NCBI RefSeq assembly: GCF_037975245.1
Contig: NC_092574.1
Location: 24,208,713 to 24,272,712, forward strand
Source: Apostichopus japonicus
Taxonomy: Eukaryota > Echinodermata > Holothuroidea > Aspidochirotida > Stichopodidae
Direction of reading: 5' to 3'
DNA length: 64,000 nucleotides
A program made the position numbers and the translations under genes. The number at the start of each line of letters is the position of its first letter. The first letter of the stretch is position 1. The notes beneath the pieces are model-generated. The model saw only the letters and a program-made list of their open reading frames with translations. It made no database searches and was not told where the DNA came from. This document shows, piece after piece, positions 51,201-60,300 of the stretch.

Positions 51201-54053
51201 TTTATAATGATTTCACCTCATTTTGTTTTTTTTTCCTTGTTTCCCAATTTGCACATTAGATACTGCAGTGCTAGTATGCATTGTTTCCTTGGGGAGGGGG
51301 GGGGGCTGCGTTGATGGAGTGATGTGTATACGCAAATAAGATAATACAATAAGAGTTAATAGGGTACTAAATATCAGTCCAATCGAATTTCTGCAAAGTG
51401 CCCTTCGACGTTGGTGCCCCCCCAGATTCAAAGTGCTTCCGCCGCCCTTGAGCAGCAATGCTGCAGATTCTCAATACTTTGCAAGTGAAAGGGATATTCC
51501 AGTAGCAGAAATATATTGCTAAATAGAAATACTGTTAAGTTTTCCAATCTTTTAGGTGAAAACCAAATCATCACAGCATTTTCGCATGACAAAGATAATA
51601 TGCACAACAGCATTATTAAATGCTGTTGGCAACAGCATTGTGAAATGATTTCATTTGACAATTAAGCTGATATTATCTGCTTCTTTTCTACAAATTATTT
51701 ATGCACAGAGGGAAACAGTATTTCTAACAAGCTGCATTTTGACAAAATTGTAAATACAGAGAACATTCACATTCACAGATTCCAAATGTAACTATAAACT
51801 TTTATTAGACCAATCACAAGACAAAATCTAATCATGTCTTTTCTTTTCATGCATGACATCAACAAGCTGGTCACATTAGTCAACCTACCTTATTTATTAC
51901 TGGTATTATGTGCAGATCAGATTCAAATGCCAGATAAAAGTTTGCAACTGTCTGAGCCTGCACACCTTGGTTTGCATCAACCACAAGGAGGACGCCCTGA
52001 CATGCTGCTAATGACCTGGAAACCTCATAGTTGAAATCAACATGCCCCTGTAATGTGGAAATCAACTTACATAAATTCAAATAAATTTGATAGAACAAGG
52101 TAAACAAATATGCACCTTTCGAGTTTCGAAGTTATGAAACCATCCCTCTTTATAATGAGGTTGGTCCAAACTAACTAACATACTGATAAATTCTCTTCAA
52201 AATTCATATTTCAGTTTACTGTAAATTTTACAGAGCTGATTAAGTCTGCATAGACTTTTACGATTCTGAGGAACACCTGCTAATTAGCAATATTACCTAA
52301 AATGAGACACATTTTGGGATAAAGCAGTAAACAGTGTCCATGAGCAACAGTGCATGAGCACATATAAAAATATAACCTGTGGTTATAAACAGCTTACAGA
52401 GCACAAAATTCTGAAACCCTGGAACCTTTATGAATAATTCCAACTGAAAGGCCTCTTCCAAAGCCTTCTCCCTCCCCTCTCCTGTATAGTCTAGTATGAT
52501 TTTGAAATACTCACTGGGGTGTCAATTAAATTCAAAAGATATCTCTCTCCCTCGTGTTCGTAAATCATTGATGCTGTTTGTGCTTTCACAGTGATTCCTC
52601 TCTCCTTTTCAACTTGTAATTTGTCCAAAAACTGTTTATTTTCCACTTTGCTGGAGATGGTACCTGTCAACAGGTTAAATGATATTTGAAGATGGATACA
52701 TCATCAACCTTTTAAAATATTTCAAAGCAATATGAAAAAGTGATCATGATTGAAACTAGCTTTATAGCAGAACAATTTAGCATTAACCACAACTGGTTCT
52801 AAAGTTGTACAGTATGTTGCATTTAACTGAAGTGATGTATTATGAAACAGTGCTACTTAATGAAAGATAATTTCAATGAAAGATTGCTGGAATCTATGAA
52901 AATATATTCAAATACATACAATCCGTTAATGGCTCACAAATGTACTTATATTGAAACATATTCAACTGTGCAGAAGTCTATTTTCATTAACTGTGTGCCT
53001 GTTATATATATATATGGCATAAACGTGTAACAGTTAAAAAGTTTTGCAAATGAAATAGCCCTGAAAAGATGCACTTTTCTTCCTTTGGCTACTAAAGGAA
53101 AACATTTCTCGACAGGTACACCATTTTTGTAAAAGGCCATGGCCAGGTCACTTTCCTTTCTTGGATGGAAACATTGTTGATTCACTCCTCACACTATGGC
53201 TCTCCCTGTGTCCTACTTCTATACAGCCACCTGTTCAGAACAACAATAGTGGATTTGATTTATTAGCTTTGAAACCTCACCTGTTAGTTCCAGTAATCTG
53301 TCTGCCAGAGTGCTCTTACCATGGTCAACATGGGCAATTATACTGAAGTTCCTGATGTGAGACACCGGAAACTGAGACATATCAAGTTCAACATCTGCCT
53401 GAGAAAAGACAAAGTATAAACTGTAGGCTGCTGAAGAATGTATGAAACATTTGAAAATGTACACATTTTCAGCTGAAATCTGACATAAGAATTCTAAATG
53501 ATATACTTCTTAGATCAGTACTGTGGCAGAAATTATATGTAGTGAGTAAAGCAATATTTGTTCTTAAATCATTCAATAGGCTGCATACCAAATAGAGCAA
53601 GTTGGATGTTTAACACTGTTGGTACATGGAAACATATATAACCCAGTGTTGAGTGCTGGTATTTCCGTATTGGTTTTTCAGTATCATTCACCATCCAAGG
53701 CACCAGTGTATCACAGAGGACTAACTTGTTGCATTACAGTACTGGTACCAATTTGATGAATTGGTATCCAGCCGGATTTGGTACCTCGATTCTTCTGGAA
53801 ATAGCGTACCAGAGGCAGAACTGATAAGACTAGTTGAAGATGATATGCTACTCACTTGCTGGGAAAATGTTTTTGATGCTGAATATGGCTTCATCTGTAT
53901 ACACGTTTGTACTCGCCTTGGTGTTGGACAATTGACCAATCTGAACTTTCGGTAGGAGAGACAGCATGCACTGATTCTAGTACTACTGGTTACAGTGACA
54001 TTTCTGCAGGGGACAACAGCTTTAGCTGTCCTACAAATCTTAGAAAACAACAT
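42104..54053 (-). CDS. GUF1: GUF1: mitochondrial translation factor GTPase (LepA/EF4 family), complete, 13 exons
   Basis: Spliced CDS is 2,043 nt, 680 aa (human about 669 aa). GUF1 is the mitochondrial counterpart of bacterial LepA/EF4, a ribosome-binding GTPase of the matrix side. All G motifs are intact: G1 AHVDHGKST (88-96), RGIT of switch I in exon 3, DTPGH (153-157, split by intron 3), NKID (207-210, split by intron 4), SAK (238-240). The later EF-G-like domains and the LepA-type basic C-terminal domain follow, ending in LSVLKR. The first 66 residues are basic with no acidic residue, as expected of a mitochondrial presequence. The ATG is fixed by an in-frame TAG upstream in the same exon. 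Exons (descending): 54053-53856, 53398-53281, 52663-52515, 52047-51889, 48216-48068, 47384-47181, 46941-46812, 46449-46340, 45022-44818, 44192-44091, 43625-43492, 43051-42793, 42229-42104. Every junction is GT-AG and in frame. Introns 4 and 8 are swollen by a transposon and a minisatellite. Confidence 0.95.
42418..42736 (+). repeat. 170-bp tandem duplication, GUF1 intron 12
   Basis: Copy 1 from 42,418 and copy 2 from 42,588; shared CATAAGCCCTGTTTATGTAG and TTCTTTATTTCTTGCCATT. Copy 2 runs up to about 57 bp below the exon 12 donor. Confidence 0.88.
42793..43051 (-). CDS. GUF1: GUF1 exon 12 (residues 554-639), C-terminal domain
   Basis: Contains [36 protein letters not shown] and [11 protein letters not shown], all hallmark LepA C-terminal sequences. 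Donor TGC|GTAAGA, phase 0. Confidence 0.96.
43492..43625 (-). CDS. GUF1: GUF1 exon 11 (residues 509-552)
   Basis: Contains [20 protein letters not shown] and VSSGYA, matching the human [23 protein letters not shown] block. Ends phase 2 (Ser553 split). Confidence 0.95.
44091..44192 (-). CDS. GUF1: GUF1 exon 10 (residues 475-508)
   Basis: Encodes [20 protein letters not shown], conserved in domain V of LepA proteins. Phase 0 at both ends. Donor ACT|GTAAGT. Confidence 0.95.
44818..45022 (-). CDS. GUF1: GUF1 exon 9 (residues 407-474)
   Basis: Contains [20 protein letters not shown] followed by [20 protein letters not shown], the LepA domain III hallmark ([16 protein letters not shown] in human). 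Donor AAT|GTAAGA, phase 0. Confidence 0.95.
45158..46392 (-). repeat. 67-bp minisatellite derived from the GUF1 exon 8 / intron 8 junction, 18 copies
   Basis: The unit is 53 nt identical or nearly identical to the end of exon 8 (ATTGATAGACTG to ACAGCAG) plus 14 nt of intron (GTATGTGTGATATC). One copy is the true exon end (46,392-46,326); 17 more fill intron 8. Spacing is about 67 bp throughout (18 occurrences of the donor block between 45,191 and 46,340). Sixteen of the 17 extra copies keep the donor GT; in the copy near 45,928-45,939 it is changed to AT. Confidence 0.95.
46340..46449 (-). CDS. GUF1: GUF1 exon 8 (residues 370-405); its 3' end is the parent of the intron 8 minisatellite
   Basis: Encodes [20 protein letters not shown], then [16 protein letters not shown]. 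Ends phase 2 at donor CAG|GTATGTG (46,340/46,339). The last 53 nt and the first 14 nt of the intron are tandemly repeated downstream. This donor is taken as the real one because running on through it gives an immediate stop (AGG TAT GTG TGA), while joining it to exon 9 restores the expected S-ALGxGW sequence. Confidence 0.93.
46812..46941 (-). CDS. GUF1: GUF1 exon 7 (residues 327-369)
   Basis: Encodes [16 protein letters not shown] and [10 protein letters not shown], the conserved end of domain II. Donor ATG|GTGAGT, phase 0. Confidence 0.95.
47181..47384 (-). CDS. GUF1: GUF1 exon 6 (residues 259-325), domain II beta-barrel
   Basis: Contains [20 protein letters not shown] and [15 protein letters not shown], matching the barrel that follows the G domain. 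Ends phase 2 (Leu326 split). Donor CT|GTAAGT. Confidence 0.95.
48068..48216 (-). CDS. GUF1: GUF1 exon 5 (residues 209-257), G5
   Basis: Starts [20 protein letters not shown] and carries SAKQGTG (G5). Ends phase 2 (AG|C gives Ser258). Donor AAG|GTAAGG. Confidence 0.95.
48557..51450. mobile_element. 2.9-kb non-autonomous hAT-like transposon in GUF1 intron 4
   Basis: Terminal inverted repeats CAAGGGCGGCGGAA and TTCCGCCGCCCTTG, flanked by a perfect 8-bp target-site duplication AGCAGCAA (48,549-48,556 and 51,451-51,458). There is no transposase-length ORF. The interior has an approximately 250-bp direct duplication (about 49,245-49,500 and 50,204-50,440), many AGGTCA/TGACCT words, a CA tract at 50,731-50,751, and a palindrome GGGGGCACGTGCCCCC near the left end. 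The 8-bp duplication is the hAT signature. Confidence 0.88.
51889..52047 (-). CDS. GUF1: GUF1 exon 4 (residues 156-208), G3 end and NK of G4
   Basis: Starts [20 protein letters not shown] and ends IIPVINK. The NKID motif is completed by exon 5. Donor AAG|GTAGGT, phase 0. The following intron is 3.67 kb because of a transposon. Confidence 0.95.
52515..52663 (-). CDS. GUF1: GUF1 exon 3 (residues 107-155), switch I and start of G3
   Basis: Contains [19 protein letters not shown] and ends YLLNLIDTP. The first two bases of DTPGH-coding G3 lie here and the rest in exon 4. Acceptor TTGACAG, donor CCA|GTGAGT, phase 0. Confidence 0.95.
53281..53398 (-). CDS. GUF1: GUF1 exon 2 (residues 67-105), P-loop
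   Basis: Encodes [20 protein letters not shown] and then the P-loop [16 protein letters not shown]. Acceptor TTCTCAG, donor ACAG|GTGAGG, ends phase 1 (Gly106 split). Confidence 0.95.
53856..54053 (-). CDS. GUF1: GUF1 exon 1 (residues 1-66), mitochondrial presequence
   Basis: Begins [20 protein letters not shown]; rich in Arg, Lys, Ser and Thr, with no Asp or Glu. Donor is CAA|GTGAGT, phase 0. This exon is the least conserved part and was placed by ATG, frame and donor, not by homology. Confidence 0.8.
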
Positions 54054-54517
54054 ATTTAAACGTTGTTCCGATGAACTGTACTAAAAAATCATGACTTTAT
54101 TTTCTTATTAAAAGACTGACGGGAAGTATATTGTAAAAACTGCGACCAAGTCCCCCTGGTACAAGGACTTTTTCAGTCCTATCACGGACTCACGGGCGCA
54201 GACATTTTGATTTGTTAAAGGTTGCACGGATCTATTATTGCCAACACACAATGCTACTAGTACCACTGCTGTAGATCTAACTTCCCGTTCCCAATACAAG
54301 CATATAAAACTAACGACACCAGTGGCTGATGAGCAACGATAAAAGAACTCAACACGAATGATAAAGGACGGAACAGAGATGTAGCGTACATTGGACCCCT
54401 TTGTACCAAGAAAGTGACAAGACCAAACTTACCATAAAAATATTAAGGCTTTTTAGTTTTTACCACTGCTAATGCCCTAAACAGTCCTAACAAAACGAAC
54501 TTGTTATTATTCCTCTT

Positions 54518-54882
54518 CAAGGGCGTAGGAACCGGGGGGATGGAGGGGATGGGGGGCTCCAGCCCCCCCCAGTGAAAAACATGGGGGGCGGAAGCATCAT
54601 TCCGCTCCGCGAGTCAGAAAACCCCTTTTTCATTTCCAAATGAGAAAAAAAAATCTCATTTGGAGCACCAAATTGCATCTATAAGGCCAGGTGAAAATGA
54701 AAATTATTTACAAAATGGATTGGGTGTTGAAGTGTGCTATATTGCACCAAATTGCATCTGAGGCCACCTGGAAATGCAAAACAATTCCAAAGGGGAGGGG
54801 GACCCCTCCCCTTAGACCCCTCCCCAGGCCGGTCATCAGTCTTCAGCCCCCCTCCACTCAAAAGTACCTTCCTACGTCACTG
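54518..54882 (-). mobile_element. hAT-like MITE copy 5 (365 bp) in the GUF1-EIF5B spacer
   Basis: Reverse orientation; perfect 8-bp duplication TTCCTCTT (54,510-54,517 and 54,883-54,890). It sits about 460 bp upstream of the GUF1 start codon. Confidence 0.92.
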
Positions 54883-55119
54883 TTCCTCTTTCCATATATG
54901 TACCAGGTATGGGATGACCGAGTGGTGCGTGAAAGTGAAAAAAAGGGGGGGGGGCGGTATGTTCCCCATTCGCCCACGCTACTGTTATGGTGAAATAAAG
55001 AAAACTAGTTATGAAATTTGCAGATAGTGCATACGAACAATTTTTTAATGCCTGGTTAAATGCTGGGAATAGCACATGAAAAAAAAATGCGTTCAGTTTT
55101 GCGGCCACAAACTTAGATG

Positions 55120-56455
55120 CTGTGAGACACTTTTCTACGATGGCCCATTACCATAGTGCCCAAAAAATTTGTTGAGTAAAAAAAAAAACGAAAAAATAAT
55201 GCCAAAATAAAATAATTCAAGTGAAGAGATAAAAATTGACGAGGGATTTTTGTTGTTGACAAAGTGAAAACAAATATTGTATAATGAAATGAAAAATTGT
55301 GAAATAAAGGAATGAATCCGTCATGATCGATTATTTAGTCTGTCGTAACATATTACTTAATCTGTCATAAAAGATTAATCATATATTGATGGAATGACAT
55401 TGTACGGAAATTTGGACTTGCCATATTACAGTTGCTTTAAATGAGCGAAATGTTAGTAGTTCCGATTCGGTAAGCAAATGATTTTTTGAGTCGGCTTCAC
55501 TCCTCAAGCAAAGTGTGTGGAACGCCAAAAACCGACATAATTGCAATACAAAATGACGTGACCTAATACGTTACTAAAAATTCCCGTCACATATTGACTT
55601 AGAACGGTATAACTAGAGCTACTAGCTATGCACACTTAACTTATAATGGCTGTTCGGTAAGTGGAATATATTATGCGATATGCGCTACTTAATGTGTTGC
55701 ACTTGTTGCAAAGCCTTGTTGTTCAATAAATATATTCTTTACACATGAAAAATCGTGTGTGTGTTTATTTCGATTATTTAAAGGCATTGAAGACTCGCCC
55801 CCAACCGCGTGCGGCCATCTGAAAAAGTTAACTTTCTGTTGCTTGCAAGTGACGTTTTGTTCGTGTCGCTACAAAATGCAGACAGTAATGAAACGTGATA
55901 CCTTGTTATCTTAAATTTAGCTGGACCTGAGATGTCCATCGCTGTATCGTTTGTATACTGTGCTGTGGGTATTGACCGCGGCTGTTTGTATACTGACTGC
56001 ACACTAGTGTCTAATTACCGACGGTAGCAAGCTGTGTGTGTATTTTCTGGGATCGATGGGGGTGTTTTACATTCTGTTACACCTCATTCGAAATTAGGTC
56101 AAATTACCGGCATAAGACTCTTCTTTTTGCGCTAGTCTTCACACCCTTTAATCTGTTACGACAGATTATCCAATATGATTGGATTATTTCTTTGGTTGAA
56201 TTTGTTTTTGCATTGCACAATTTTTTTTTTTTCATTTCACAATTTTTTTTCTTCACTTTGTCAACAAATTTGTTTTCACTTGTAAATTTGTTCTCTTCAC
56301 TTGAATTACTTTGTTTTTCATTTTTGTGTTGGTATTTTTTTTCCTTAGATATTTTTACCACTATGGCCCTAATGGGCCATCGTACTATTCCCAATTGGCA
56401 AGCAAAAAATAATTAAATATCAAATGATATTTTTACAGGCCGCCAAACTAGTGTC
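55120..56455. repeat. Long imperfect inverted repeat in the GUF1-EIF5B spacer
   Basis: Left arm about 55,120-55,360 and right arm about 56,155-56,455 are reverse complements with indels: shared TGTGAGACAC, TACGATGGCCCATTA, AATTCAAGTGAAGAGA, TTGTTGACAAAGTGAA, AAATTGTGAAAT and GTCTGTCGTAACA read in the same order on opposite strands. The loop holds TTAA element B. A fold-back type element is likely; I could not define a target duplication. Confidence 0.65.
55778..56151 (+). mobile_element. TTAA-flanked element, copy B
   Basis: Same ends and interior as copy A (shared CTACAAAATGCAGACAGTAA and TGTGTGTATTTTCTGGGAT). Lies inside the larger inverted repeat at 55,120-56,455. Confidence 0.7.
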
Positions 56456-57307
56456 TCACATTGAACACAAGTACGGGTTTAGCTGCAATATGAAAACACT
56501 TGTTCCATAATATAAATCGATCACTGCATATTTTAATAACACTTGGTTGGGTCTTCAATCCCAAAACTGCACTAACATATGTCAAAAGGCTGGTCTGGAC
56601 ACAGAAGCTAAATGGCAGTTCCCAACTTCCCGTGGCCGAAATATAGTGTGATTAATAAATAACTGGAAATAAACTGCCAGAGTAAAACGTGGAAATGTTT
56701 TTGGTGGTTTTTTTTATGAAGTTACCTGCATTTATCAAGCAGTACGACGACGACTGTGCACGCCGCAGTGTGTGTACATTTGTATAGTATGCTACGTGCT
56801 TTGTGGTAATCAAAGAGAAAAACACATGGCGAAATAATTTCGCAATAGCACAGCTAGTAAGAATTGCGTAAGAGCAAGGATTTACCTACGAATGAAAAGT
56901 TCAACATTGAAGTAATGCAGGTATTTTAGGGAATGAAAGGTTTAGAAAAGGTGCTTTCAATATTTCGAAATATTTGTTTTCAATCTATTTAATGATACTA
57001 TAGCTTCAAATCTAGGTTTGAAGAATGATGGTGAAGATTTTTCATTAACAATTTATCATAATGCTAGCTCTCATGTACATTTATCTGTGTCGACTTACTC
57101 AAGCATCACCCTGAGCGTTGCAGTAGGTGCCTCACTAGCGCTGTACATTGATCGATGTACGAGTAGAGTTGTTCGAGACCTTCACCGAAACACTCTAACT
57201 CACTAGCAGTAGTACAGTTAGCCTGTAAAGATTATGCTTTTTAAGTCTAGTGTATTCATCGGAAGGGACAAAGATCATTATATCACAGAATTCAATAAAA
57301 CTCAATT

Positions 57308-57354
57308 ATGGGAAAACCGAAGAAAGCAAAGAAAGTAAAATCGGCGGATGACGA
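57308..57354 (+). CDS. EIF5B: EIF5B exon 1 (residues 1-15)
   Basis: MGKPKKAKKVKSADD, then GA|GTGAGT (phase 2; Asp16 completed by exon 2). The short basic start resembles human MGKKQKNKSED. Confidence 0.88.
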
Positions 57355-60300
57355 GTGAGTAAAGAGTCTTAACTGGTAGTGGTAGTTGTACTCCACATGT
57401 TACTTTCGTTAGTAATAGTATTACTATTAGTATTAGAATATTGCCTAGGAAGTAAGTCAATAGTGTTCTTGTATTAGTCGATTGCGTATACAGTATGGCC
57501 AATATGTTTTGTAAACCATAACGAAAGCTGGTCTTTACACAACATTCGATATATTTTATTAACGTGATTGATCAGAACGACTCGATTTATAAAAGTGACC
57601 GAACCTAATTATTGTCAGTGCAAGATATGCTTCACAATCGCTAATTAACAATAACACTTAACAGTGATGCAGTAACAATAGCCCACAGTAGGCCTAGGCT
57701 AGGCTATACGTTTTTAACCAGTTTGTTCCATAAGTTAGTATAAACTTTCATCTTACAAGCCTTATGGAGGTCACAAGTTTGTTGACTGTCGAAAGTTGGT
57801 CCATCTATGTTGTTGAATTGTCACTGTATTTCCCATCTTCACAACATATGTTTGGCTCTCTTGAAAGATTTTTCAGTGTGGTTTAGATAACTGAAGCTGA
57901 TTCAGTGATATTCCAAGCTCTTGCTGACCACACTGATGTGAATGAACTTCAGATTAGAATGAAAAACCGACCTTCTAGTATCATACAATAGCTTTAGTTT
58001 GAAGGAAAATTTCTGGTAATGACTCAACCCGGCCTTAAAATATGTGATCTGCAGACCTGTCAACCTGTTTGACCCCAAAATAGGGAGAATAACATTTTCA
58101 GGGCCAAAAAATAGGGAGAATAAGGGGAAAATATGGAGGTTGGTAATTTTCAACTGAAATGATATAAATACTCCTAAATAAGTAGTCTTAAGTACCGTCA
58201 CGTATAACTGGATGTCCATGTGCACGTGCACATGATCGTATAAAGACGTATAAACAAGTACACTCGCATATAAACTCGTTGACAAACAATCTGTAGCGTA
58301 GACGCCGCGTAGACACCTGGTATAATCCCTGTACGAGTTTATAGAAGGTTATGCTATTGTGCTCATTCAATAGGGATTAAAGTCACCTAGCAGCGAAGTG
58401 GAAGCAGGAAAAGTGTTTGCCGACATAGAACTTAACTGTGTTTCGTCGTATACAAGTAACCCGCATGCGAACTGCACACATATGGTACGCCGTGCCGCGT
58501 ATACAAACCAGATAGAACTTGTGTATATTAAACTGAGTGCACAATGGCATATGCACAGTGCACGCCGTACTACTGTTCTGTATTCAGGACTCGACCAAGG
58601 CCAACGTACAATCACGACCTTGGGCGAAGTCCAAGAACTGACAAAGCAGCCTGCTATTGGTTGAGAGTCCTGCACAGCACTGTGTCAGTCTTGACGTGTT
58701 TGTAAACAATCAATCTATTTTGAGATTACACTTATTACGAGAATAAGCATAGGACTAACTGTTGGCTATTTTCAGAATTGTCGCAAGTGATGAAACATTA
58801 AAATATAATATGAAACCGGGATATTCGGGTAAACACCGGGAGTTGACAAGTCTGGATCTGTGATATCAGTTTCAAGTATGGTATGGAAGCTGAGACTATA
58901 CTCCAACATTTAAGTATGCATGACAACTGAAAACACATTTCCAGGAACATTTTCTTGTACTAGCCTTCATTAGAGGCTTAATTATATGCATTTTTATTTT
59001 TCCAGTGCCTTTGGTGATGATATCTTACAAGAAATAGAATCTATGGAAAATGGCTCTGTTGGACAGAAAAAGGAAAATGACAACCCTGTTAAGCAGGATG
59101 GAGAAGCCGCAATGGAGGAGGAAGAAAAGGTTACATATTTTGTCACTGTTGTATAGTACTTATTGGAAAGAGTTGTATAATGTGATATTTCTTTATACAA
59201 TAATACATGTATATATGTGGGATTGAGTCGTTAGTTTTCAAATTCAAACACATTTTTTTAAAAACAAATTTGTTTTGACAAACACAAATTTAATGTTAAA
59301 TTTAATCAAAAACAAATTTTTGTTTCCTTACCGGCCAAACAACTTGGTATGGCTAAGTCGTTCAAAGGGGTGTTGAAATCCGATCAATTTTATTAAATTC
59401 ATCATAATGGGTATCTGTATTTTGTTTTTAGTTTTGTATTGTTCTTACTTTTAGTTTTGCACATTTTTGACACTTTTCAGCCTTTTCCTACAAATTTTTA
59501 CGTACTTTTATATGAATATTTTATTCATTTTTGTAGATTGCTCACATTTTTTGCAAATCTTTACATATTTTTATAAATTGCCTAACTCATATTTATTACG
59601 GAGTAGGAGGAACGTTATGATTTTCGATGTGTAATATTTGTATACATTGGCTGAATAAATAAATGAAATGAAATGATATCTTATGTGATTTGTAACTTTT
59701 TGTCTTGTTGTCAAACCCATAATTATATGATCTTATTCTTACATGATGTTGTTATTATTTTTTCTTTTCACTTTGCTGTTACAGAAGCCAGAGGGTGGCA
59801 AAAAGTCAAAGAAAAAGAAGAACAAAAATGACTGGTAAGTGATTCAAAATTTCTGTTTAAGATTGAGCTTTGAAAGATGTTTTTTAGTCACAACAGAGAT
59901 ACTTTTCCATTGTTTCTTGAGTTTGTCCAAGTACCCAAATAATTGTTATCACATACAGTAGAATACACTTCTGAAGTACGGGTCAAATCTGTGATTGCAA
60001 TTTGTGGGTGTTTTGGCTTTTAATGATTGTCAGTCACCCTAACTCATGAGAATATTAATTTGTTTGTGTGCATGTTTTATTTATGTGTCTGAACGGCTGA
60101 GACTCAAGCTGTAACCACAATCCTTAGAAAGAAGTTGTGACATAATTGATGCATGGTATCCAATGGCAACGAATTGTGTACAAAAAGCTTCTGTAGAAGA
60201 CTACTTGATAGTGTAGGAACGTAGGTCATAACTTGTTCAAAATGGCAGCAGAGGGCAAAGGGGCAAACAGATTTGTCCCGAAGAAGGGGAATTGTCGTCA

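Larger units (their letters stand above)
54054..57307. promoter_or_regulatory. Shared upstream region of divergent GUF1 and EIF5B
   Basis: Both genes start at the edges of this 3.25-kb spacer, so both promoters must lie in it. I see no TATA box. The middle is filled by MITE copy 5, the long inverted repeat and TTAA element B, leaving about 460 bp next to GUF1 and 850 bp next to EIF5B as the likelier promoter parts. Confidence 0.4.
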
